Shown: positions 33,728-50,700 of the stretch, one piece after another | Layout: every line of letters starts with the position of its first letter | Numbering within the stretch: position 1 is the first letter of the stretch | DNA from: Pontederia crassipes | Taxonomy: Eukaryota > Streptophyta > Magnoliopsida > Commelinales > Pontederiaceae | NCBI GenBank assembly: GCA_030549335.1 | Contig: CM060190.1 | Location: 49,870,999-49,934,998, forward strand | DNA: 64,000 nt | Direction: 5' to 3' | Program-made: the position numbers and the translations under genes | Notes under the pieces: generated by a model | What the model saw: the letters and a program-made list of their open reading frames with translations, nothing else | Databases searched by the model: none | Told to the model about the DNA's origin: nothing

Positions 33728-34945
33728 CATGATCGTGACTAAGTATTACTCAGAATAACAGAAATATTAAACCCATATATATATTATATTAAAAGGATAA
33801 ATTAAATTTAAAGAAAATGTTAACTAACTACTTCGTCCACTACACATATTACGGATAAGTTTAAAAATATAGCATCCTAACTCAATTGTAATTCTATATC
33901 ACCCCTATACGTTCTATTTTGTATTAAAATTCTTGTAGAGTTAAACTCTACGACATACGGATTATTTTGTATCCCATGCAAAATTATCTCTTTTTATTTT
34001 TTTTTCCACAACTTAATGGGTCAAAGCGGATCGACCAAGTCAATATACAAACCGGTTCTGTTAAGAAAAGCAGTTAGAATGGGAATCAAACCATTAAAAA
34101 CTGGTATGAATGGAAATACTGACTTAACAAATGGTGAATATATGAAATATGATGGAGAATAAGAAAATTTTAGTAAAGGAAGGACATGAAATAAATAGAA
34201 AGTGGTGAAAACAGAAAAAAAAATATGGAGGGGGGTAAACTAAAAAAGGAAAGTGGAACAATGAATAAAAGCTAAAAAATAAAAGAAACATATTAAATTA
34301 TGATTCTTTTTAGACGATGATTAAGAGTTCAATATTTGATTTCTTTTTTTTTTCCGGAATTTGACTTGCTCATCGAATGATGATCCAGTTCACTCAACCA
34401 ATCATGTGGAGCGCTGGTTGCATAGAATGCAGACAAAAGAACAGAGAATGCATAACAACTTAATCCTTCCCCTTTTCTTATTATCAGTTTATTATTAGTA
34501 TTACCTGCCCATTTCTGACAGCCACACTCCGACTTAGCAGCAGCAGCAGCACGCCCATGTTGACCATTTTGACCCATTAGCAGTGCGACGATAAGCCCCT
34601 CTTGCTTAGTCGCCTTCCGTGCCATCGCCCACCATTCATGTCTCACTCTCTCTCTCTCTCTCTCTCCTTCCCTCCCTCTTCCCCTCTCTCCCCTCACACA
34701 CACGCACACAGCCAAAAGTTGAAATGTGACTATGAAAAGAACTGATATCAAAAGGATCTCTTTTTCTTTCATGGTTAACGAAGTGGATGCTGGATTTTTT
34801 ACCCAAAAGCGGAACCAAGATCATTCCTTTCTTTTTTGAAACCGTGGCAGGATCTGGCGGCCGGCAGCTGGAGTTCGTCGGCTCCGACGTCGGCCTCGCG
34901 CTTGGTCGGCCCGTCCCCGTCGTTTGTTTTGGTCGTCGGCTCGGT

Positions 34946-34946
<1 letters not shown>

Positions 34947-35013
<67 letters not shown>
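34947..35013. repeat. (CT)25(GT)9 microsatellite in the kinase 5' leader
   Basis: About 50 bases of CT pass into about 18 bases of GT, 190 bp before the start codon of the PBL9-like kinase. CT-rich leaders are common in plant genes. Confidence 0.9.
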
Positions 35014-35205
35014 GATTTGGTGGCAAAATTTGAATTTTGAACCTAGAAGTGGTAGTTTTGACGGGCATGGGCCCAAATTATAGCAGAAAGGTAGAATCTT
35101 GGATGTGGATCTGGTGATGCTTCCCCCATATGGCACGGGGTTCGAGCTGTAGTTCTTGGAGTTGGTCCTTGGAGCTCTTGGGGTGCTGAAGCGTTCTTTG
35201 GGTAC

Positions 35206-37442
35206 ATGGGGAGTTGTTGGAGTGCGCAGATAAAGGCGGAGAGCCCGTCTAGCAACTCTGCGTCTGGTAAGAAACTTTGATTCATGAGTTTCTGTTTTTT
35301 TTTTTTGTTACAGTTAATCCTTTTGATTCGTTTGAAGTGTTCAAAATTAAGGCATCAGGAGCATTTGAAGCAGTTTAGTTGCATGTCGTTTTGAGCTCAA
35401 CTTTGAACTGAAATCCTTGAACAAAGAGCTGGTTTGAGCTCAATTTAAGGATCAGACTGACAAATTTTCTTAGTTAACATATGTGTCTGGTGAAATTTTC
35501 TCTATTTGTGGTAGTTTGATGTCTTGTTCTTATGGTTTTTCCTTGATATTCCCTTTTTTTCGCTAGTGTCCTTGATTTGTTGACTTGTCATTCTGGCAAT
35601 TAGTGGATGAACAACAAGAGTCCATAATTGGATTACATGGATGTTATATCAAAGGGATAATTTGTTATATTCGAGCAAAACTTAAGAATTTAAAGATATT
35701 GGACACATGCAGGGGTGAATTCAAAGAACTCAAGAAGATATTGGTCCAATATCTCTAATAGCCGAACTTCATCATCTTCTGTGCCTTCGATCGCCCGCAG
35801 TGAGGTGGAAATTTTGCAATCTCCCAACTTGAAATGCTTCACATTCAATGAGCTCAAAGCTGCAACTAGGAATTTCCGCCCTGACAGTGTGTTAGGGGAA
35901 GGTGGATTTGGTTCTGTGTTCAAAGGGTGGATAGATGAGAATTCGCATGCAGCATCAAAGCCTGGCACCGGAATAGCTATCGCAGTTAAAAAGCTTAAGC
36001 AGGAAAGTTTTCAGGGTCACAGAGAGTGGTTGGTAAGTATTGTCATTCTCTTCTTGCATGTTACCTTTTGATCAGTCATTTTTATTTGGTTGATATCGTA
36101 GTGCACCTCTGCAGCCCTGTGCAATGCATCTCTCTGATGCATAATTGATACAGCATAATTCTCTTTCTTTACCCTCTCTTTTTATTTGAAATCTGTAGGC
36201 GGAAATCAATTACCTGGGTCAGTTGTGCCATCCCAATCTGGTGAAATTAATAGGGTATTGCTTTGAAGATGAACAGCGGTTATTAGTCTATGAATTCATG
36301 CCTCGAGGAAGCTTAGAGAATCATCTGTTTAGAAGTAAGACCACATGTTCTCTTAATTTATCACCTTCCTTGAGAAATTAGCTTCCACTTCATCTCTCAA
36401 CCAGCCATAATGATGCCACAAATGTACTGATAGCATTCACTTCACTTGCCTTTATTTTCATGCACTTTGGTACATATCCAGGGGGTTCATACTTCCAACC
36501 TTTATCGTGGAGCCTCAGGATGAAGGTTGCACTTGGAGCTGCAAAGGGACTGGCATACCTTCATGGTGATGAAGCAAAAGTTATATATCGAGATTTTAAG
36601 ACCTCTAATGTTCTCCTTGACACGGTACATCAAGCTCTGCATATCTGACCTTACTATTATAAAGTATATCTTTGAGCAGATAACATAATCACCATTTTGG
36701 ATAAATCTCCCTTTTGATTTTACAGGACTACAATGCGAAACTTTCTGATTTTGGTTTGGCAAAAGATGGTCCAAGCGGTGATAAGAGTCATGTGTCCACC
36801 AGAGTTATGGGTACACATGGATATGCAGCTCCTGAATACCTTGCTACAGGTACATAGCAGTTCGCTCAGTTCTCCAGTATATAATGTAGGACATCCATCT
36901 CAGGCCATGGACTTCTGCTATTCATGGTTTTTCTTACTGCAACTTTGTTGACGTCTACTGCTTTTCCAGGCCATCTCACCGTGAAGAATGACATTTATAG
37001 CTTTGGCGTCGTCCTTCTTGAATTGATGTCCGGCCGCCGCGCTCTCGATAAGAACCGCGTACATAGGGAGCAGAATTTGGTGGAGTGGGCAAGGCCATAT
37101 CTGTCGCATAAGCGCAAGATATCTCGTGTAGTAGACAACCGGCTTGAAGGTCTGTACTCACTGGGAGGAGCGCAGAAAGTCGGAACGCTTGCGCTCCGCT
37201 GCTTGTCTGCGGATCCAGGTTTTAGACCGGCAATGAGCAAAGTGGTATCTATATTGGAAGAGATTCAAGAGACAACAGAAAGACGTTCACCTCTGCGCAA
37301 CAAAGGAGAAGGCAAACCAAGGAGACATGGTGATGGCAACATCAGCAGCCAAGGCTCTCACAAGAAAAGCATGGAAGAAGATGACGGCAGTCGGAAGGTC
37401 GTGGCCTACCCGAGGCCGTCTGCATCTCCACTCTACACGTAG
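35206..37442 (+). CDS. receptor-like cytoplasmic kinase VII, PBL9/APK1 type, 418 aa
   Basis: A Ser/Thr kinase expected at the plasma membrane inner face, relaying signals from receptor kinases. Exons: 35206-35266, 35713-36032, 36199-36334, 36482-36624, 36726-36849 and 36970-37442, all GT-AG; the spliced frame is 1,257 nt. The start [15 protein letters not shown] offers an N-myristoylation Gly2 and Cys4 for palmitoylation, as in APK1A/PBL9. Kinase motifs: [12 protein letters not shown] loop, IAVKKLK lysine, [13 protein letters not shown] catalytic loop (YRD, usual in this subfamily), [20 protein letters not shown] activation segment and [10 protein letters not shown]. The tail is basic and Ser-rich, ending SPLYT. 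All key residues are present. The exact PBL number cannot be fixed without a tree. Confidence 0.93.
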
Positions 37443-39236
37443 CAAGGAAATCCCCCCCACCCCCCAGGCAGAGGTTTGTAAATTAAGATACTTGGGCAAG
37501 ATCTGTTTTGTTATCTTGAACGTCGTTGTATAGTTGCGATCTTACATGTACTCGTTGCAAGTTTTACGTCCGGGTGGGGCAATTGAAACTTGCGTGCTCG
37601 AGATGTCATCCATGAGCTTATTAAGACCACCTACTAATCAGATTTGTATATCTGCGTTAAATTTGTTTCCCTCGCTGCAAATCTTATCTTAGTATGCAGA
37701 TGCTTGACCGATTCAAATCGATGGATATTACAAAGGCTTCAACATCTTCCAATTGTCTGGTTATAAATGAGAGCAATTTAACGTTCAGTTGAATCAACCA
37801 ACCTAACTGTTAGATGCCAAAGTCCTTTCTTTTCACGAAAAAAAGAAGAAAGAAAAACCATGTCAATCCGATTGTCCAGCAGTAAACCCCATTCCTGAAG
37901 GTTCAATAGAAAAGGGAAAACATTGGCATTGGTGCGTTTCATTGATTTTTCTTTTGCCCAGCAAGGCTACGGAATATGTAATAGGATGAATTGAATTAAT
38001 TTAATTCATTACTTGTTTGAATACCAATCCTAATAGATAAGTTAGAGAAGATTAAATTACATAATTTTTATTATTATCTTTAATATTTTATTTCCTGTAA
38101 AAAAAATAGAATGAAAATTATTATTTCCTAAAAAAATTATCAATATAATGAATTCAATTTTTAAATTATATAACAAGCTTAAGTTAAATTTTTAAGAATA
38201 ATATTCAAATAAAGTATAAACTTAACTCATTCTAACTAAACCTAATCCAACACATGTTCTAATCCACGGAGAGCTGTTTTCGCCAGCAGCAAGAACATGA
38301 TAATCTCATTATTTTCATTATACCGACAATAAATGCAGTGGGGCCCATGATATGAAATTAAACATATTTGATTAAAAAGTGAGGAATAAGACCTTAATCT
38401 TGGTTTTATTCCCCAATCCCAACCAGCCTATAACTAGGCTAGATGGATTGACTTGTGATATACGTTAGTCTCAAAAATTTGCCTGTTTAACTCAATAATT
38501 TTTTTTAGAATTTTCTCGATTGAGGTGGTGTGTACACAAAAACACATTTTTTTTCTCGGCTCAAATGATAAGCTCATTCTCGACATAAAATGCAACACAA
38601 CAGATTACACTGAACATAACTGGCCATCTCTCTTGGGGTAAACATAGCCCCTTTCTGTCCAATGATGAGCATTACACGGCTGCAACTCATTGTCCAGAAT
38701 GAGCACTACTACCAGAGACCCGTTAAAACTTTTTTTTTTGCTATTTCGTTACGTTTTATACTTGCAGAAAAACATAATTTGTTAAATAATAAAATTTAAA
38801 TATGTTTTCTTAGGTTGATGATGGATATGCCACAATAACTAATAGATAGATGTCGATCTCTGCAGACAGATTAAGTTCCGGTTACAAAAGCCCTTTTTCC
38901 CTTAAGCATGAAGTACTAGTTGAGAACCAGTCTTCACATCCAAAACTAGAAGAGTTGGAAACATAAATTAGTTTAAGATAACAGTAGTCAATATCCCATC
39001 GGAAGGCAGCAGTGGATTGTGACGATAAAAAAGGAACAGAAAAAAAAGACATGAAATTGTTAAGTCTAGAGGATACAAAATGCCTTTTGCCCACCACGCT
39101 GTAGACCCTGTCAACACGACACAAGTTGTCCAACAACAATCATTCAGCTAGTAATCAAAAGACGAATTGTAAAGCTGAACTTTACCGCTGTACTGCAAGA
39201 TATAATTTCAGCTTTGTTCTCCTTACTCACCATCCA
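37443..39236. other. intergenic region, 3' flanks of two converging genes
   Basis: It lies between the stop of the kinase (+) and the stop of the SR gene (-). An AT-rich block at 37,980-38,450 may be repeat-derived but shows no clear termini. Nothing else is recognised. Confidence 0.4.
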
Positions 39237-42793
<3,557 letters not shown>

Positions 42794-43980
42794 AGAAACC
42801 TGCAGTAAAAGAAAAATAATGTAGAAGTTCATTAATCGTCATTCATAGACCAGACAGGAAGATTTCAATAAAGATATCATATTGGATAGATCACTCAGAT
42901 TTTGCAGGATAAAGAATACAAAGGGCTCTCCTCAAAAAAAAAAAAAAAAAAGATACAAAGGGCTGATTGGTTGAAGAATCAATGTTAAAAGAAGTCTTAA
43001 TCATTTAATTCTGCCAAATAGGTAAAATTGTAGCATTAGAATTGCTCATTCTTTGACAATTTGGTCAACTTATATACTATGCGTACATCTAATCTTATAG
43101 AATAATGATGCTTATCCATCAGATAACAATTCTCCAACCAAATGAACTCGAAGAATTTAGAACTCAATGATGCGGAGAATCTGGAGAGTAAAACCACAAA
43201 AGAAGCATAGACGCTACAACATCCCCCACCAATTGCTATATTTTATCCTTACTCTAGATTTTTTTTCTTTCACCTGCATATTTATTTTTTCCAGCATTGT
43301 ATTTTTTCCCAATAAATCATTTATTAGCCCTAAAATCTTACTTGACATTACTCCTCTATTTCAACTTTCCAGCTTAAACTCAGGAGCAAAGAAACATCTT
43401 TACCCTCATAGTTTTGAGATTAATAGATCAAATTTCATTATTCTAAGTGTCAAAGCAATAGATCGCTTTGAGATGACATCCCAGATGGATCCGTATTTGT
43501 TGCTACATCTGAATTTCAGAATATTAAATTTTCATGTTCGTGAACTTCTAACAAAATAAGCAATCACCATTTATTCACTTCTTTCCCGAAGAGGAAGCGA
43601 CACATTCAATTATTTCAAAAGTAAAAATCTCAGCTTTAGTGGCCAACATAATACTAACTGCCTTGGACACCTGGGTCTGTATGTCATGAGAACAAGGCTT
43701 CACATGTAAATAGAGAGCACCAATTACGAAGCTCAGCACTCTAAACCACGCCAAGACCAGCAGAGAATACGGAACATATAAATTCCCCACCCGGCTATCG
43801 ACCAATAACAAGAAACAAACGATATTTCATACAAGACGGCCCTCCTCAGCGCCCAAAATCACGTCAATTGCAGACGACAATATAGCTCACGGATTGGATC
43901 CATAACGTGGAAGAAACAGGAAGGGAAACCTAGACGCTGCTAGATCTAGGATTTGCGCAGAAGAAAGCAGAGAGAGCCAG

Positions 43981-44046
43981 AGAAGAGAGAGAGAGAGAGA
44001 GAGGGGGAGAGAGAGAGAGAAGAGATAAAGGAGGGGGGAAGCGTAC
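43981..44046 (-). promoter_or_regulatory. GA/CT microsatellite at the start of the SCL30-like leader intron
   Basis: On the minus strand a leader exon ends CTGCAATCG followed by a GTACGC donor at 44,046. A CT-rich tract (43,981-44,021) lies just inside the intron. Leader introns of SR genes often carry regulatory sequence; no specific site is claimed. Confidence 0.45.
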
Positions 44047-44791
44047 CGATTGCAGAAAAAGACGCTCGAAGGAATTCAACAAAGAGTCCGCCTCGAAAAC
44101 CCTAGAAAGCCTACAGAGCGAAGGTTAACGAACATTATTTTCTGCGGGTCGTTTCGTTTTATAGTGCCTGCACGCCAACGGTTCAAGTGCTATAACAAAA
44201 TAATGGCTTCAAATCAGAGTCGGAGTCGGGTGGACGGGGTAAGCGGGTTGCCCGCACCTGCGCATAAGGAGGGCGAGCAATTAAAAAAAAAAGGTTAAAA
44301 TCGTCAACACATTATTTTAATTTATAAACAATATAAAATTGTCTAATTATTCATACGTTCTAAAAATTGATAATTCACATTATTTAGAACGGGTCCTTCC
44401 TTCTCAAATCGCAATCTAAAATAATTTGTTTCCATCTTTACCCTCTCGATCTTATGTAAACAAAAAATTTGCAAAATATAATACACCAAATTATGGATAA
44501 TAGCATCATCATCATCATAAAAAAAATTATTGTTTGTGATAAGATTCAACCATGTTGTTTTATAATATAAAAAATGACATATAATTTTTTTATAATATTT
44601 TTATAGGCAAACATAATCGTTTTAATTGATAGATAAACTATTTGTGCGTTGTGATAATCTTTCCGTTGTACAATATTGATAGTTAATAATATTAAGTGGA
44701 AATACACTAAATGCCCCCTTAACTAATCTAATTAATTAATTACTCATCAATTAATGATCATTTTAATTATTTCGACTCTCAATGAAATTAA

Positions 44792-45367
44792 GGGTCGTTT
44801 GATATGAAGTAATTTAAATAAATTATCGATTATTTATTTAAAATTTTTAGGTTCATCATATTATCTCGTTTAGTTGCAATTGATTATCGATAATTTTAAT
44901 TATTTTGATAATCTTAATTACGATATCATTGGTAATATAAATAGTAGACATGTGAGATGTCTTTTCATATTATTAACTGATGGAAATATATTTTGACGAA
45001 AATATATATTCAATTAAATTTTTTATTTTAATTATTTTATTAATAAACAAATATCATTTAACTTTATCTTTTTATTATTTGAAATCTTTCACAAATAACT
45101 ATTGATTTTGTCTCATCTATTTTTTATACATTCACTTCTCTATTTTTTTTCTTTGTTTATTTATAATAACATATTATTAAAATATAAAATAATTTTGTAA
45201 TTTTTGCTAATTTGGTAATTTTGTCACTATTCACTGACTATTATTTATATTATCGCTACTTACCAAACACTATAATGTAATATTATCGATAATTTAAATA
45301 GTGATAATTTATTTAAATGGTGAACTAAATTATCGATTAATTAAATTGGTAATGCGCCAAACGCCTC
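44792..45367. mobile_element. 576-bp non-autonomous element, GGGTCGTTTG ends, TTAA flanks
   Basis: The left end is GGGTCGTTTGATA; the right end on the other strand is GAGGCGTTTGGCGCA. TTAA flanks both sides (44,788-44,791 and 45,368-45,371). The interior is AT-rich with repeated AATTATCGATTA words near both ends. Ends and flank fit a Tourist/PIF-Harbinger-like MITE, tentatively. Confidence 0.55.
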
Positions 45368-45550
45368 TTAATTTTTTTCGGAAAACGATTTCATCAGGTT
45401 CTTATTATTGATAACTAAACAATTACTGATGATTTCCTGCTTATTGGAAATTAAAGGTTTTCTTCCAAGATCATTTTCCTGGTATATGAAACATATGAAA
45501 ATGAAATTACTTTCCTTCAAATCCAAATCCGTACAAAATTAATTCCTTCT

Positions 45551-46261
45551 GGCTGCGTTTGGCAGCACTGAACAAATGAAATGTTTCCGTTGTTCTACCA
45601 AACGCAGCCATATGACGGGAACATTCACGTGATTTCGGCCGGTCGAAAGTTCTTGCCGAAGGCAAGAATATTTGTTTTTTTTTCAATTTCACGTCATTTC
45701 AGCCGTCCTTTTTTAACTTTTTTTTTCAAATTTCATTTATTTTTAAATTGTTTTATAATGTTTGGGTTATATAATTTAGAATATATTAATATATTATTAG
45801 AGATATTATAAAATAATTTATTAAATATTAATAATTAAAAAATATAAAAATAATTAGTTCTAATAATTAATAAATTTTTTAATAATTAAACTATTCAATT
45901 ATTTTTAAAAAAAATTATATTATATTTGTATCTTAAAATGTACGTAAATTATAATATTAATAATATTTAAAATATTTAATCAAAATAAATAAAAAGAATA
46001 TTAATAATATAATGATTTATGTAAATTATAATATTAATAACATATTCTTATTTATTATAATTTTATACTTCATAAAATAATAAATTATATTCTTAGTTCT
46101 CCTTTTTTATCCAAACACTCACTAAAACTTATCCATCACATCAATTTTTTAAATTCTCATCATTACACTTTTTCATCCAAACATCAACCCAAACTTTTTT
46201 ATCAAATCAATTAGTTCTCGAGAACTAATGTTCTACTAATGTTCTCGTACCAAACGCAGCC
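45551..46261. mobile_element. inverted-repeat element with GGCTGCGTTTGG ends
   Basis: The left end is GGCTGCGTTTGGCAGCACTG, and the right end on the other strand is GGCTGCGTTTGGTACGAGAA. A third copy of the terminus, inverted, lies at 45,596-45,609, so the first 59 bp form a hairpin or the piece holds two nested elements. The interior is very AT-rich. No target duplication could be assigned. Confidence 0.5.
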
Positions 46262-47736
46262 TTTGAAATTTATTTCAGCAAAACAAACGAACTTGCTAAT
46301 AAAATACTAAGTTTTTTTGTGTAATTTATTACATGTTTCTTATTTTAAGAAAAATTAACTAGAGAATATGGGTCAGAATGGTTGAATTTTTTTTCGTAAA
46401 AAGCATTTGATATGATTTAATCTTTTTTATTTTAAGATAATTCATAAATTATCTTAAAGAAAAGATGAGTCGAAATTGTTTTCTTTATATGGCCTACTAT
46501 AATGCTAGAATATTTTAGATACTTAATTATCTGGAATAAATTTTCATAAAAATAAGTTAAATATAATCCCATCTGATGTCATAGCTGAGATGCAAACTTT
46601 AACTATTTCAGTTTTAACTACCAGAAAAGATATTATCATATCGAAATAGACTATTTTACAATATGATAATGGAATGTAAGATTTATGAGTTTTAATATAT
46701 CCTGTTTTAAATTTAAAAAAACATTAATTGCAATTACTTTTGGATAAATTGCAATTACTCTTGGATAAATTTATCTTTAAAGATATTATTTTCCTTTTGG
46801 CACCATCTAATTTATTTTATCTAAACCTCTTTTACTTAGTGTTCCTAACATATGATGTCTGAATTCTACTTATGTTTTCAATATAGATATCTCACTAATT
46901 AGGAGGATCATATGTTATTTCAAAATGTTATGATGACTAATATAAAATTATGATATCCCTCTAAACAGTGAAGATTGGTGGAAATAGTTCCATCTTATGG
47001 CATTTATTTACGAATACAACCAAAATTACTTTGGCAAAACATGATGGAAAGGAAACATGTCATTTACAATTTCATGCGATCAGGAGAGGAGTTTACATCT
47101 AACTTCAAGGATCTCCCTTCACCAACAAACAATTTGCACATCCAGAACTCGTGAACTAAGATTTCCAAATATGAGGAAAAAAGAAAGATAGCTAGCTACT
47201 TTAGTTTTGGAATCCTGATCGTCAATTGCCGATTGCTAGAAGTGCTGAACACTGCATAACAAAGTAACGTAGGTATGACACATCAGAAATCCACCTAGCT
47301 TCTGCAAGGCACCTTACAGTCTCCTGGAGCTGATTCCTCAACTTAGTCGTTCTCAGAATATCCAAGTTTGCCGATATTACTTTGATGAAGTTGATCTGTG
47401 TTCTGAATCTCAGACTGCATGCATGCCATGTTGCTTAGTGTGTAATGCCACTTATAACTGTAAAATGTCTTGACAATGAGAAGTACCGCCTTCAAAACAA
47501 GATGATGCCTAGCATGTTGACATTCAAGAACATGTGCCATGATCCCACTCTCAAAACATATTTCCATCGGTCAACAGAGAAAGGATGGAAGTTCAAGTAG
47601 CAATAGTTATTCAACGTTCTAACTCATTCACAGGTATGTTTCCTGAAAGAACTCGACATCTTCCTAGGCAATAGCACAGCACTAAGAAGGCAGCCATCAA
47701 TATCCACTGCAATGTCATGTCCGAACCATTGCTAAA
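46262..47736. other. AT-rich downstream flank of the PBL19-like gene
   Basis: No gene is seen. A 21-bp tandem duplication (TTGCAATTACTTTTGGATAA and its near copy) lies at about 46,727-46,770. The last few hundred bases are probably the 3' untranslated region of the kinase. Confidence 0.4.
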
Positions 47737-50700
47737 TCATGACAGACCTTGGACTAACACTTTCCAGTACACCTTTCCCATAGATCGAGATCTTAGCGAC
47801 ATAATCTCTCTAATATCAAAAACCTTATTCCTATAACTGCCTTTTTCTTTAGACATTCTTGATGTGCCACTTGTTTCGTCAACTGAACAGCCATTGGAAC
47901 TAATGGCAGCTTCTGTGTTTGCTGCGTTGGACACCTCAATTATCTGATCCAGAATTTCAACTATTTCATTCATTCTAGGCCGTGATTTTGGTTGCTTCAA
48001 CAAGCATCTATTTGCTAAAGTAACTAGCATTTGAACAGATTTTACACAGTATTGTCCCTGAAGTCGTGGATCTACAATCATATGCAATTTTTTGGGATCT
48101 GTTGTGTATGGTCTCACCCAATCCAAGAGATTTTGTTCAGTTCTTGGTAGGTTTCTATCAACAGACCTTCTGCCAGTGAGAATTTCATAGAGGACAACCC
48201 CAAAGCTCCACACATCACTTTTAGCAGTTAATTTTCCAGTATGTACATATTCTGGAGCTGCGTAGCCAACAGTGCCAACAACCTGCTAACAAAAGTCTCA
48301 GCAATAGGTCAGGTTTGCTGATCTAGACAATCTGACAAATTGCATGATTATCAAAATAAATGTTGTGTAAACTACGAAATAAATAAATGCTATGCTGACT
48401 GTTGCGAAAAGACATGAACTCTAAGTTCTGCTCCCATCCAAATACCAGATTAGTCAGGCGTTAATAGCTTTGGACATCGATGAGCTTAGACAAAAAAAAA
48501 GAACATGAACTCCAATTGATAACTTCCCTAGAAAAAGATGCCAACTTTGATGATCCTTCCCAATAGTTTATGCAACCTCCGTAAAAATGATCTTTATCCC
48601 CCAGTGAAAACACTAGTAGTTAACTAAATAGCAATCAACAAAAGCTGAAAAGATAAGATATAACAAGGCAAGTATAACAACATTACTGATTAAACAAATA
48701 TAACAGTAGTATTTGTTACTTATTAGAATGAACCTAGTTAAAAGTTACTACTTTCATGCCTGCTCAAACAATATAAGCTGGTGAGGTTTTCAACAATACT
48801 CATCCAAAAAGATGTTTGATTTCTGTAATATCCACTTATAATATTACAAAATGTCCATTACAAGCTTTTTCTCTTGATGGTCATCTTTGAATGACATATT
48901 TCGAAGCATGAAAGGGCCATCAATTTAAAAAGAAATGATGTAAATCCATATTAACTTACTGAAGTTGAAATGTGGCCAATTCCACCTGCTGGACCATATC
49001 TGACAAAACCAAAATCTGAGAGCTTGCCATTGAAATCTCTGTCTAGTAGAATGTTGGATGTTTTAAAATCTCGAAATATTAGCTGCAACAAATTGTATAT
49101 AGTTTCGTACTAAAGTTAATAATGACAATACAAAATAAACAGCTTTAGTTGCAAGAAGTTACAACGGCATATCTTACGGTTAAAAACTTACAACAACAAC
49201 AACAACAACAAAGCCTTATCCCACTAGGTGGGGTCGGCTACATGGATCATACGACGCATTCGTTGATCCATGTTCATAAGATTCGACATGATTTTATGTT
49301 GGCTGTCGGGGCCTAACACAACCCTCCTCCTTTATCCGGGCTTGGGACCGGCTATAAAATATAGGCGGAGTTTCCTTGGCGCGGCGCCGCGCCGGAGGTC
49401 GTTTGGTCCGCGCGCGGCCGGGCGGCCGCGGCGGGTCGGTCGGTCACGGGTTCGCGGTCGTAACTCTAATTATTCTTCAGAATGGCACAACTTCTTAGTA
49501 ACATTTCTGCTTCATGCAAGATAAGATAAAAGCTAATATTTGCAAGTGCACAAATAAAAATACATGATATACAGGACATCCTCGACTGAAAAAGGTAATC
49601 AGAACGTTAAATTTGAAAAAGGAGTATTGGCTGTATTGCAACTTGAATGTCCAATTTGGCTCATCGCACAATTAGACCAAATTTTAAAAAGGGGTTGTTT
49701 GGTCCTTTTTTTCCATATCTCTAAATATAGTATGAACTATGAAGAGAGATTGACTCCTTTTGTCAACCAATTTTTCACCTTCATGAACTGAAATGGTGTT
49801 GAGAAACTTACAGGGTCGCGAAACTAACTGAGGTGGTGTTAGGAAACTTACAGGGCGACTAAAAAAAAGTTTCCATCTTTCAATTGTGCACAATCCCATT
49901 TCAAAAAGAAATTGCGTTTAGTCCATAAGATAACCTCCATGAGGACTCTGTGATTTCCGTTCATTGCTTGATGACAAGTTGTCGATCAGTAAAAAGTTTC
50001 ATGAACATGTTGAAGAGCATAATATGGAGGTTAATGCTCAAAAAGGTGTTCTAATTGAACAGAAACATCTAATGTATATTGTGGCCATGATTACAATGTA
50101 GCCATGTAAGATGAATAGATTTCAATATTTAATGTAGCACTACAGTTTTTAAGTAAAAGATAGTGACCCTGCTACTTTAGGAGCCTGTGAAATTTGCACA
50201 CTTTACCTTGTGATACAAATAGTCAAATACATATGGTAGTTACCCTTGAGTACAATCACATATTTCCTCTACATTGTGCAACAACTAACATTAGAAGATT
50301 CCATACTTGCAAGTGATTGTCTATCAAACTTTGTAGCGACTTCTTATGCTAGGTACTTTTGTATTAAAGCATTTGGAAGTGTTGGAGATATGTTATGGTT
50401 ATTAAGCAGATGGCCGTTATAATCATCAAAGGGCCATTATGATCATAATAACCATGAAGGGCATATCAAACGTATTTGACCACTATATAAGGGCATGATA
50501 GGGGGACAAATGGCAGTGGACACACGTGGGTACAGTTCAATGTCAAGCGGGATGATACTACCTCCGGATGATCCCCAATATTTTCCACAATTTTTCTTTC
50601 ATTTGCAACATCAAGAGAAATACATAAATCAATGAAGGAATACCTGATATTCCATTTCTTCATGAAGATAAGCCAAACCACGAGCAGCATCTTGGGCAAT

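Larger units (their letters stand above)
31822..34946. other. intergenic region between TPI and the PBL9-like kinase
   Basis: Its first part is the TPI 3' untranslated region. Two small hAT-type elements (32,513 and 33,164) are listed separately. The remainder is AT-rich. Pyrimidine-rich DNA from about 34,640 is probably promoter and leader of the kinase gene. Confidence 0.45.

Noticed and set aside
34329-35136. Frames rich in ERERER or SLSLSL
   Set aside because: These are translations of the (CT)n/(GT)n microsatellite and leader of the kinase gene.
45551-45609. 59-bp hairpin as a microRNA precursor
   Set aside because: Its arms are transposon termini found elsewhere in the window, so a MITE end is the simpler reading.
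49372-49461. GC-rich block as a coding exon or CpG island
   Set aside because: It has no splice signals fitting the kinase frame and begins exactly at the SINE end; the ITS1 motif gives a better account.
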